Shown here piece by piece: positions 47,593 to 58,859 of a DNA stretch of 64,000 nt. The position numbers were made by a program, and so were the translations under genes. The DNA is from Misgurnus anguillicaudatus. Its lineage: Eukaryota > Chordata > Actinopteri > Cypriniformes > Cobitidae. Numbering within the stretch: the first letter of the stretch is position 1; the number at the start of each line of letters is the position of its first letter. Location of the stretch: NCBI RefSeq assembly GCF_027580225.2, contig NC_073348.2, forward strand, positions 24,858,001 through 24,922,000, written 5' to 3'. The notes beneath the pieces were generated by a model. The model worked only from the letters and a program-made list of their open reading frames with translations, made no database searches and was not told where the DNA came from.

Positions 47593-49124
47593 TTATATAG
47601 AAAGTAAACCTAGAAATAAAGATTGGTTTAGGACGGTTAATCCATCACAAAGCCTTAGTTATATTAGGACATTTAAGTCGGTTTTACAAACAAATCTTAA
47701 AAAAAAATATACTGATGTGCATCTTGAGAAAAAACAATGGTGCAAAAGCTGAAAAACACGCCCAAATAATTATTATATAATAATGTATTTATAATTGTAA
47801 TTTAATCATACATACTATACTTACTATATAATAATAATATACATAATGCATACATAATTGTAATTTAATAAAAAAATATATACTTACTAGGAGTTTTATG
47901 TTGGATAAAATGTGCACATGCGCACTGCAGCTTTTTATCAGTCCACCTGCAGGTCTCGTATGAGTCAGAACCAATTACCTAGCGAACCCAAAAACTCACC
48001 GCAGGTAATCACTACGTTACTCACACACACTTTGCACAAAGCTGTTTACTGTGGAGATTTAAGCGGACATAATCCTCCATTTCGAAGGTATTTCTCTATG
48101 GTATTTCTACGAGACATGCTTGTTCACCACAGCAGTTGAATAATGTGTCACTAATGTGAACTTTGCTCGTGTCCGTTGCCTCCAATCAATATAGATTTCT
48201 TTCTCCTCAGTTGCTTGTATTGGCTGAAGACTCACTTTATAACTGTCAAGTCTTATCGGTTAAGACAGGCACACCCGTTCAGCGACTAGTACTATGCTAT
48301 TGCCAAATGTTTAAAAGTGTCATGTTACTAACATTGCTTGATGTTCATGACCCTGTTTTCCTGAACAACTAGTGGCTGTTAAAGGAGGCGGGACCGTGCA
48401 GTGAGTTCGAATTAAAGGCACAAACCATGCACTTGTTTAAAACGATTAGAACTGCATAAAATAACGCCAAAACTTTTAAATCTACAACCGAGAGACAGTT
48501 TCGTCACAATAATGTGCTCGTTCTCCGTTGTAGGTTGCTATGTTTGTATTACAGTGTCTGTGATACGCATTTGCGACATCTACGGGCTGGATGTACATTA
48601 TGCCGCTTTTGGTATGGTCTAAGAAACGAAATATTGTGTTTGTTTATGTTGGAATCTCCTTGCAAAATAGGCTTAATGTAAGTTATGCAGATCTTGGAGA
48701 AGTTCACGTAGGGTTTCGCTAGAATCACTGTTTCATTTCGTTTCACAACTCTTTTTTTGGTGTAAGTGGTTACTATGGGGATATGCATTGGGTTTTACAA
48801 TTGCAAATCTACAAGATTTTTAACATTCTACATATCTCTGCGCATATGAAATTAATATTTTGTGCAGTTTGCATTTCTTGAGGAAAAAAGCTTTACAATA
48901 AACAAGATTTTTGGCACCATTTTTTTCTATTACTGAACTATAGTTTCTACAGAACTGAATGAATTAGCTCAGAAAGGCTTCATGGTGAGCATATTACGAT
49001 ATTGGCCTTATATTACCAGTAAAATTCTGAATGTAACTGACTGCAGTGAATTCCATCATAAAACCTAAATAAAAAACACAGATATCAAATAATATCAAAT
49101 AATACTATTTATGATATTGCAATG

Positions 49125-50110
49125 TTGGCCATCATAACGTCACAAAGGGTCATTGTAACACTATAAAATACCAAATTAGATTATGACGTCATAATGACAT
49201 TTTCATAATATAACATTCCATTATGATGTCATAAGGGTCATTATGACTAGGGCTGTGCAAAAAATCGCCTGCGATTCTCATGCGTGTTTCATCAGTAAAG
49301 CCGATTTGGTGATTAGTATTAAAAAGCCATCAGCTGCTTTCAGATGGAGCGGCATTTACTATAGACGGTTTCAGCAGTAACAACATAAACAAGCCGCTGT
49401 CGCTGTCCGCACATAACTTCCGGTAAACTCCGCTAATAATAAATAACAACAAAGTACTTTAAACATAGTTTATTTATATAACAAGCAAAAAAAACAACAC
49501 ACAGATTACCTAGGAAACCAAAACATTTGTTATTTTCGACTAGGAATTTGTTCAAGAGATCAGTTTAGCAACTAGTCAGACCATTAAAAAAACGAAACCG
49601 GAAGAAAAGTTCGGATCCAGACGTGTATCACGTGCGTCCGATGAAACGTCTATACAGAGCCGTAGTTCACAGAGAAGTTAGGAAAAATCGCGTTGATTGA
49701 GGAAAATCGACTCCAATAATCTATGCGATTTTGCCTAGCTTCTTGGTGAACTACGGCTCTGTATAGTAAATGCCACTCCATTTGAAAGCAGCTGATGGTC
49801 TGATTTACTTCTAATCACGGAACCGGCTTTACTGATGAAACACGCATGAGAATCACAGGCGATTTTTTGCACAGCCCTAATTATGACTTCATAAAAGGCA
49901 TTATGATGTCATAAAGGGCAATTGGGACGTCATAAAGGGCCAATGTGATTTCATAAATGACCATTACGATGTCATAATGGTGGTGTCATAAAAGACCGTT
50001 ATGACGTCACAATGGTGGTATTATGATAAAAATCCATTATGACATAAAATATTATTATGACACCGTTAAGGGTGCCATATGCTATTATAACGAGTAAAAA
50101 TGTTCGTTAT
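49125..50110. repeat. Degenerate tandem array of ATTATGAYGTCATAAAGGG-type units
   Basis: Units of about 17-24 bp with the core TATGACGTCATAA or its variants repeat through 49125-49247 and resume at 49880-50110 after a nested element. Many units contain TGACGTCA, TGATGTCA or GACGTCAC, which resemble CRE/ATF sites. Confidence 0.75.
49248..49879. mobile_element. hAT-type fold-back element inside the tandem array
   Basis: The ends TAGGGCTGTGCAAAAAATCG and CGATTTTTTGCACAGCCCTA (last bases altered) are inverted copies. ATTATGAC flanks both sides (49240-49247 and 49880-49887), an 8-bp target duplication. Inner arms include GCATGAGAATC and its complement. No transposase. Confidence 0.9.
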
Positions 50111-50457
50111 GAAATCCTAAAGAGCTTTACACTTTACTCAGTCACATTCAATGCAGTATAAGCTCCTGTGCCTCAGGCACATAGGCAGGGAAAATGTAAT
50201 CACGTTTAATCCAGATAACATATTCCTGTCACATCTATGCTTTGCATGTTGTTTTTATATATCGAGATAATGTCTTTAGATTAGTCAGGATTTAGCATCA
50301 AGCACACATGACAATATTGTACTTAACCTGATTAACCCCACTGGGAAAGATAAACCTCTTGCGTCCACCTCCTCAGTCAATTATGTACTTGACGTCCATA
50401 ATCATTAATGTTATTTACAGACTGCCTGCCCTACCAGAGAAGAGTGTGTTTACTTGA

Positions 50458-50525
50458 AACCATGGAAGACCTGTTTATTGACAGGATTTATCTGAAACAA
50501 ACAACTTTTTGGAGGATGCTCATCA
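50458..50525 (+). CDS. Candidate first coding exon of an unidentified gene
   Basis: A good acceptor (TTATTTACAG, ending about 50420) is followed by 37 bp of possible 5' UTR. Then comes an ATG in a strong context (AAACCATGG) encoding MEDLFIDRIYLKQ and TTFWRMLIN, and a consensus donor (GTAAGTG) after 68 coding bases. It ends in phase 1, which fits the candidate exon at 63051-63110. I do not recognise the protein. The splice signals support it; the conservation is unknown. Confidence 0.4.
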
Positions 50526-52445
50526 ATGGTAAGTGTGTGTTTTTTTGCTTTTTTTGTTAGCTTTTTTCAAGGAAATTTGTTTTCGACAAAGTGCATGAAG
50601 ACGATAAACAGCTATATATTTTTTACAAATTAGTTTCACTGTTGCCTCTCTTACAAAAATCAATGACGATCATCAGATTATAGTCATACACAAGAGGCCC
50701 AATGAATAAAACATCCCTTGGTCCCTTTTAGCAGATTGTGCTTTAAACATGCTGACAGTTTGCCAGCATATGGCGCTTCAGGCTAATTGTGTCTCACTAT
50801 GAAGGATTCAAAGCAACAGGTTGAAGTTTTCCCATGAGGCCACTTGATGGCAGCAATAAGTCAGCCTCTCTGATTTGGTGCCCTAAGGCTTGATGACGAC
50901 GGGCATTGTGTGTGTGGTGTGTGCAGTGGTAAGGTGTGGGTTGTCAGAGTGGGAGACTACCAAAAAAACAAAAACAAATATAATGGTTATATTTGCCAGT
51001 CAAACATAAGAGAAAAGATGCTGGCTTCAACAGAACCGCGGGGGTACTGATGTTGTCTGATGGGGGAGGACTGTAGAAAGACTGAAGGGACGATGTGTGG
51101 TTCTTTGTTTCAGGCAAGCAAGAGCATTCAGCCCACCAGTAATGCTTCATATGGCATGGCATTTCTGTGATGTAAATAGCGAGGTCACAGTGTACCAAAA
51201 CAGCATGATAGAGTAGGAGACATCCTTCAAGGTATAGTTTAACTAAAAATAAAAAGTCGGTCATCATTTACTCATTCTTGTGTCATAGCAAACCTGCGTG
51301 AATCATAAAAAAAGAAGTTTAGCAGGATGCTGATTCTGTTCTTTTTTTACAATGATAGTGAATGAAGACCAGAGCTGTTAACTATTAACTACAGAAATGG
51401 AACCCATGCACATTTTGTCTTAAAAAAAAACATTATGCCGGTTTCAAGAGTGAATAAATCAGACAGATATTTAATTTCTGTGTGAACTACACCATTGAAA
51501 AGCTTGGAAATGGATCTGTACTATAGCAAGAAAATCACAAAATCGAGAAGAATAGCAAAAACAGCGAGATGGGAGGTGGGGAAAGAGAAGAGAAAACAGG
51601 GAGCGGCAGAGAAATTGAAAGAATGGAGTGAATCAACCCTATTTTCCCAGTCTTTGTATTTTACATTCAGCGCAGGTCGCTTCCTGGCACTTCATGGTTT
51701 CGACCCAGTCGTATGACGCACCGCTCCCAGATGAAGGGGACCTGCTGCTGCTCAGGCTGATAATGATAATAGTTATGATGATAACAGTAATAACCAACTT
51801 CCCGTGTCGCTCTCGTCCTGCCAGCTGCTTACGTGTTAGGATTATCAGACGCTCAGGCACACTGCAGTAAAGATGCTGCGGTACCCTGGGGCGTGCTTTT
51901 GTGTATTTGCGGGTGTGCATTTGTGCATACTTGTGTGTTTATGTGGTGATGCCCTCAAATCGGTCCCCCTCCTTCCATTTCCTGTCGATTACACGGCAGC
52001 CTGAGGTTGGTGGCCCATTCAGCTGGAGATCTTCTTGTTCTGACATGTGATTTCTGAAGGTGGTCAGGAGTGGGCAGTTACCCACTCATTCTCTTCTCCT
52101 TTAGAGAACCTTCAGTTGGACCTGTGCGTCCGAAGGACAGATAGTATTGGTTCTGTATAATGAAAAGAGCACATTTTCTACAGCAGGCCCTGGTACTCAT
52201 TACGTTTCACGAAGAAAATGTGGCAGAACAGACATTGCTCATATTGACAGCAATGACAAATGGAACTGAAAACCATGAATTCGTTTATATCTGTTATATC
52301 TGTTGTATTGCTTCTACAACTGCAGTTGTACTTGTGCTGCATTTTTATTAGCTCTTTTTATATTGCTTACTGGAGTCTTTGATTCACATGCGTGAATTTC
52401 ATCTTTCTGTGTTCAAATGGTTTGGTGTAATGAAAATAAACTGTA

Positions 52446-52981
52446 CTCTCACCTAAAGGATTATTAGGAACACCATACTAATACTGTGTTTGACCCCTTT
52501 TCGCCTTCAGAACTGCCTTAATTCTACGTGGCATTGATTCAACAAGGTGCTGAAAGCATTCTTTAGAAATGTTGGCCCATATTGATAATATAGCATTTTG
52601 CAGTTGATAGAGATTTGTGGGATGCACATCCAGGGCACGAAGCTCCCGTTCCGCCACATCCCAAAGATGCTCTATTGGGTTGAGATCTGGTGACTGTGGG
52701 GGCCATTTTAGTACAGTGAACACATTGTCATGTTCAAGAAACCAATTTGAAATGATTGGAGCTTTGTGACATGGTGCATTATCCTGCTGGAAGTAGCCAT
52801 CAGAGGATGGGTACATGGTGGCCATTGTCAGAAACAATGCTCAGGTAGGCTGTGACATTTAAATTATGCCCAATTGGCACTAAGGGGCTTAAAGTGTGCC
52901 AAGAAAACATCCCCCACACCATTACACCATTGCATTAATGAGAAATTGAACAGGTGTTCCTAATAAACCTTTAGGTGAGTG
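52446..52981 (-). mobile_element. Internally deleted Tc1-like element
   Basis: The termini (CTCACCTAAAGGATTATTAG and the complement TAATAAACCTTTAGGTGAG) match the element at 42040-43213, and TA flanks each end. A minus-strand frame (52478-52837) keeps the C-terminal half of the transposase, with YFQQDNAPCHKA and [11 protein letters not shown]; the DNA-binding half is gone. Confidence 0.9.
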
Positions 52982-53016
52982 TATAATTGACCAGAGAAAT
53001 GTAACTGCACTGTAAG

Positions 53017-53690
53017 TTAAAGGTGCAATGTGTAACTTTTAGAAGGATCTCTTGACATAAATACAATATAATAAACATAACTATATTATCAGTGGTGTAT
53101 AAAGACCTTGTATAATGTACTGTATTGTTTTTTACCTTACAATGAGCCATTTTTATCTACATACTCCGCAGGTCTTATTACATGGAAGTCGACGGCATGT
53201 TACTACAGTAGCCCTAAACGGACAAAGAGAGCACGTTTCGTCCCTACGTTGTCTCAGACGACGCCACAATGTTTGTCCTGGCAGCTACCATCAGTGTTTC
53301 CCACAGGATTTTGAGGAGACTGTGGTGGTGATGATGCCACCTGCTAATTAGCATATATGTGACGTCATCATGTCGTGTTTGCGTTTGATCTAGTGTTGGC
53401 ACCTGAAATATGTTTCACTTCTACTCTTTGATCTTTATCTGTATTTGATCTGTATTATATATATCAAATTATATTTTAAGCCGAATTAAGCTGTTTTAAA
53501 TAGTGAAATAAAAATGTTAATGGGAATCATGAAAATTCTATTTGTGGGGGCCAGTGTTGATTCTGTGGTGGGCCACCACAAATAAATCAATGTATGGTAA
53601 ACACTGACCATCGCTTCTCATTGTGTTTTAAAATTGAGGTTGGTTGCAATTCACAATCTCATCACTAGATGGTGCTAAACATCCTGGATT
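53017..53690. mobile_element. TTAAAGGTGCA MITE (copy 2) with a CAGTGTTTCCC element nested
   Basis: The outer sequence matches 36363-36750. It is interrupted after CTACCAT at 53292 by an element starting CAGTGTTTCCCACAGG and ending GGTAAACACTG at 53606. ACCAT flanks both sides. The CAGTGTTTCCC terminus is common among fish hAT elements. Confidence 0.8.
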
Positions 53691-53989
53691 TGCAAGTCAA
53701 ATCAAACTACTATTTTAACTCTTTCCCCACCAGCATTTTTCATGATTTTCACAAAAGTTTATTGCCTCCCTGTAAATGCTCTTCTTAATATATATGATGA
53801 ACATACAATATATTAAATAAAAAAGAACAGACCCTCTGCTTTCAAACAAAAATATGGGTAGGTTTCTTCAAAAACACCAAATTTTGAGCAAAAGCTGAGA
53901 TAATTCAATTTTTGTAAATTACTTTTGATAGAGATCAGATGCAGAGCGATCCTTAAAACTTAAACGGACATACAGCTGTTTGCCCTAGG

Positions 53990-54172
53990 GCGGGTGTAGG
54001 CAAGTTCGGTCCTAGAGAGCCGCAGTCCTGCAGAGTTTAGTTCCAACCCTAATCAAACACACCTGAACAAGCTAATCAATGTATTTAGGATTTAGACATC
54101 AGGTTAGATTATCAGTGCTTAGGCTAAAATATGCAGGACTGCGGCTCTCTAGGACCAAACTTGCCTACCCCT
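53990..54172. mobile_element. 183-bp hAT-type MITE with 8-bp target duplication
   Basis: The inverted arms share GTCCTAGAGAGCCGCAGTCC. GCCCTAGG flanks both sides (53982-53989 and 54173-54180). No coding capacity. Confidence 0.92.
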
Positions 54173-54280
54173 GCCCTAGGGCGATACTTCCTGGTTTTAT
54201 AAGTTGCGAAAGTGCACCACTTGGTGGATAATAGTGGTATTGCAGATTGACGAGATAACTCGTCAATGGCAGGGAAAGAG

Positions 54281-54949
54281 TTAAAGGCGGGGTGCATGAT
54301 TTTTGAAAAACACTTTGGAAAAGGGAGTCGGGCCGACTACCAAAACACACTTGTAGGCAATCAGCAGTATGGGGTGTGTCTACTAACCAACATCGTTGCC
54401 TGGGTTGCTTATGTGTGCGGCGGGTCTATCAAAAGAAGGTCCAGATTCTATTGGAGGAGGGCGTGTTTGTTTAGGTGATTTCAAATGTTAACATTGGCCC
54501 TGTCCCAAATGGCGCACTTCATGCGGACTTTCGGTCTTGTGGCCTTAAATTGCGAATGCTCTCTTAGACTACGAGCCTGTAGGGTGTCCCATCTGTCATT
54601 TTTATTCTCCGAAGTGTGCTCATCAGCGCCCACTTTGAACCCTTGATGTGGTCTTCGGCGAAGCCCGCACTCTACCACCCATAAGTCCTTGTGAAAGAGA
54701 AATCAGACCAATTAGACGAAGGAAGGGAGTTCACACTGATGGGCATCTTCTATTCTTATTTCCGGCGTGACGCTCACGTCTGTCCCAAAAAACAACTTCG
54801 GTGCACCCTCTTGGACTCGCGTCAAGGGTCCCTAGGGTCTGCACTACATGATGTCATCAAAGTGTGGACTCTGAGGAGGTCCACAATTCCGGAGTGTGCC
54901 ATTTGAGACAGGGCCACAGGCTTTCAGAGATCATGCACCCCGCCTTTAA
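54281..54949. mobile_element. TTAAAGGCGGGGTGCATGAT MITE with a nested fold-back
   Basis: The outer ends TTAAAGGCGGGGTGCATGAT and ATCATGCACCCCGCCTTTAA are inverted copies. A second element at 54496-54915 has ends GGCCCTGTCCCAAATGGCGC and its near-complement. Open frames inside are incidental. Confidence 0.85.
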
Positions 54950-55950
54950 ATATAGACTTGTGATAATGTATTTTTGTTATAAAAACAAATTGTTTAAATT
55001 AATTTGTTATTTACAGGGCGGCCATTTCTCTAAAATCACATTCAAAAACTCGCAAAATAAGTAAGTGGGCATCAGTTTTATTTTAATAGCCGTGTAATAA
55101 GAGAAATAATGTACAGTTCGGCCATCATTAGTGCAAAAAGCCCTTAGGGGTGATTCAGGACTCAAAATAAAACCTAAAATAAAGGTCCTCGGGATTTTCA
55201 ACAATCTGAAAGTCTACTATCCAATATTGTTGACTTTGATATTTTATTTTAGGATGTATCCTTGCACAGCAGGCACAAAACATTTCTTGCATTGCGTGCT
55301 GCTTAAACATTTGTCTTTTTTAACGTAACACAAGCTGTTAGGAAAATCCAAAGGATTGGTGGTCTTAGCTGCTGTATGCTTTGTGTTTTAATTCCTACTC
55401 ATGTAGGTAATCTATTGCCTCGCTACACATTCACTGGTATTCCTGTCATGTCTCATATGCTGATGACTAGACGCTCTGAGTCAGTTACGGAAAACGACAT
55501 CCTGATTTTCTCGCACAAACGCGCAGAAAGGGCTGTTGGTCTGAGATCAGGCTCATTTTTAGGTTTAAGGAGAAGCAATTAAGGCAATTAACTCAAAGCT
55601 AAGCTTTTAGAGTGACTTTGATTTCTATTAATAATGCTGCCTGTACAACAACATGTAAATGCAGTTTGCACATTGACATTTCGTGGAGATGTTTGTTGGC
55701 TTTGTCAATGACTTTGATTATGTAAATAAGCAGATGTTACTTCTGGTTAGCAGTTAGCTGCCAAGATTCTCAAAGAAGTGTAATTCAGAAACCAGAGAGT
55801 TAATGTGATCACAGTACAGCTCTGATATAACCCCTGAAACTTAACATAAAGTCTTTGTAGTGTTTGGTACATGGGTAAAAATAAAAAGTATATTTTTAAG
55901 GTGATATGTTAAAAGAATGTAAGGTGCAGGTCACTTTTACTGAACACTGA

Positions 55951-56562
55951 TTAAAGGGATTCCGTGATCATTTACTGTTACAAACCGGTTTGAGTTTCTT
56001 TGGTCTGCTGAACACAAAGGAAGATATTTGTAATCAAGCAGAAAGCAGGAGCACCATTGACTTCCATAGTAGGAAGAAAAAATATGGCAGGCAGTGGTGC
56101 TTAAAGGCTCTCTTAGCGAATAATGTGGGCCGTCACTTCCTGTTGATGTTTGAACTGTTTTCAAACAAACGGAGCGTAGCTAACGCCTCCCCCTCCCTCT
56201 CCCGTCCGTGCTTTCATGAACGCGCCCAACCCCCACCCCCAAATCCTTCTTGTTGTTTATTGGCTGGAACACTTTGTTATGTTTTGTTGTGCTAGGTTTG
56301 GCCACTATGTTGATATTGCCGTTTGTCGAGCCTGAGCTGTCTACAGAGATCGCGTTTTTTTACAGTTTGATCAGCGGACAGGCAGCAAGCAGATAGTGAG
56401 GAGATGTTTGCTGTATGTAACAAAAAATGTTTTATGGTCTAAAATGCGTCAATTCGCTTAGAGCGCCTTTAAAACTGTTTGGTTACAAACAATGCTGAAA
56501 CTATCTTTCTTTGTGTTTAGCATAAAAAATAAATTTTCATTTTTGGGTAAACTACCCATATA
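55951..56562. mobile_element. TTAAAGGGAT MITE split by another fold-back
   Basis: The outer sequence belongs to the GAACACAAAGGAAGATAT family also seen at 25820-26126. A nested element at about 56102-56472 has ends TTAAAGGCTCTCTTAGCGAA and its near-complement TTCGCTTAGAGCGCCTTTAA. Confidence 0.75.
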
Positions 56563-57611
56563 AAGTTGGTTTATTTTTTAAAGTATTGGCTATGAAATAA
56601 CTACTGTGCATTTTCACTGTATTGCACAAGAAAGAAAGTATACAATTTAAAGTCACAATTACACAGAAGTAGCGTTTGTCTTATTTTCCCTGTCGTGACG
56701 TATATCCAAGCGAAACAGCTTCTGAAATGAGAAAAAAGGTAGTGCGGGACTTGAGTTCATCCATTGAGAATTGATTGGGTTGTTGGAAGTTGGGTCAAGG
56801 TTGCTACTTTTCAATCGCTGCGATATTTTCCTGGGCCCTGCCCTCACGCCATTCCTTGTTACCGGAAGTAAAGAGAGATTGAAGGGGAGGATATTAGCGT
56901 TTTTGATTAAAGATTATGAATTTTAAAAAAATAATAAAGATCACAGATAAGTCATTTGTGAAAAAAAAACACACAATATAAAACATTTAAATTCAATTTC
57001 ATTGTGACTTTAACACAAGCTATCGCAACAGTATATATTTAGTGCCTGTTATTGTGAAAAATAACGTTATTAACACATTTACTCCTAAAACGCCTAAAAC
57101 CTATGATAAATACCCTTATCTTTTGAGGGTTTTCAGAAAAAAATACTAAGAATTGTCAACGTCTACCAAAAACATAATATCTAAGCCTCTGTAGCACTTA
57201 GAAACATGAAATAAAAGTAACCGGCGGTAGATGTAATGTTTCGGCACGCAACATCAGGCACAAATGGGTTAAACCAAAATTAAACCTAATGTATAGCAAT
57301 AAAAATTACACCCTGCACTAACCTGTCATTTATAAAAAAAATAATGTTGTCTTAACACTTTTGGTTAATTTCTATGTTCATTATAAAGTGGACATTTGTG
57401 TTTATTGTGTTTACTTGTTAACCCCAAAGATACCGAAACAAAATGATTATGTTTATAATATATTAAACTATTTTGGTTTATAGCACATAATTCACAAAAA
57501 AATATTCTAATATAAGATGCAGGTTTAAACCAAGATGTAAAAACACTGTTAAACAAAAGAAGCATTTGGACATTACGACAAAATTGCATATGAGCTATAC
57601 GTACTGTGACA

Positions 57612-57740
57612 GCATAGTGCTGGGCAAAGATTAATCGCATACAAAATAAAAAAGATTTTTAGCATAATCTACAAGGTGTGCTGTGTGTATGTATATATAC
57701 ATACACACACATTCATGTATGTATTTAAGAAACATTTACA

Positions 57741-57775
<35 letters not shown>

Positions 57776-58345
57776 TTCTATATTAATTTAAAAAAAGTAT
57801 TATATATATATATATATATAACATATGTGTGTGTACTGTGTGTAAATATTATGTATATATAAATACACACACATTCATGTATATATTTATGAAATATTTG
57901 CATTTATATACTGTATATACATTTATATAATTTATATAATATAGAAATATAAATATTCTATATATAAATATTACCAATTGTTCTTAAATATATATATTAT
58001 TCTGTGTGTTTTTATATATACATAATATTTACACACAGTACACACACATATGTTATGTAAACACAAACTTTTATTTTGGATATGATTAATCGCGATTCAT
58101 TTTTTGACAGCCCTAAAATATACATAATAATTGCACACAGCACACACACATATAATATATAATATGCGAAAATTAACTTTTATTTTGTATGCGATTAATC
58201 GCGAATAATATATATATATATATATATATACATACATACATACATACATACATACATACATACATACATACATACATACATACATACATACATACATACA
58301 TACATACATACATACATACATACATACATACTTACATATATATTC
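57612..58345. repeat. AT/CA microsatellite zone with a (CATA)n tract and TTAATCGC repeats
   Basis: A GATTAATCGC motif occurs at about 57629, 58084 and 58192, twice as TTAATCGCG. Between the copies lie TA and CA/TG runs. A nearly pure (CATA)n tract of about 100 bp runs at 58230-58331. Open frames through it are repeat artefacts. Confidence 0.85.
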
Positions 58346-58859
58346 GCTTTTATACTATTTTATTCTTAATATTGCTTGCAAAAAAATCCAGAAAAGACTG
58401 TAATATTCATTTAATTTTAATGACTCGTATATGAGCACATTTAAATATATATATTATATACACTATTTTATTCTTTATTGGTTGCACCGCTAAATATTTC
58501 TTGCAGAAAAATCCAGAAAAAAGACAGTAATATTCACTTCATTTTAATGTGTACCTTTACTTTAACCAGTACTGGGTCTCAGAGTTATTAACATCAACTG
58601 AATCCCTAGGTCTCATGAGAATAATTGCATCATCAAGGCATTTAACCTTGGGCTGCTCCAGGGGGAATGCTCCCGCAAGACCAAACTACTTCAAATAAAA
58701 AGCTAAAAATGAAATAAAATGGTTCAATATAAAAATCGATTTATCAAATAAATGATTCATTCGGTATGGAGTAATAAAAATAAAATATGTTTGTTTATGC
58801 ATTATCTGAGGTCTAAATTATTTGAAATATATAAAAAATGTGACACAAAAATCTATCTA

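Larger units (their letters stand above)
47593..50457. other. FMO upstream region and tandem-repeat zone
   Basis: The first kilobase probably holds the FMO promoter and 5' UTR. 47638-47760 carries a fragment of the AGGCCTTAGTT fold-back family. 49125-50110 is a tandem array with a nested hAT-type element. There is no exon until 50458. Confidence 0.5.
50526..58859. other. Gene-poor, repeat-rich stretch
   Basis: I see no further credible exon. It holds a degraded TATAGTTTAACT-type MITE at about 51230-51480, an internally deleted Tc1-like copy (52446-52981), nested fold-back elements (53017-53690, 53990-54172, 54281-54949, 55951-56562) and an AT/CA microsatellite zone (57612-58345). Confidence 0.5.

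Noticed and set aside
58097..58434. Open frames of repeated MYVC and THTYI
   Set aside because: They are direct translations of the (CATA)n microsatellite.
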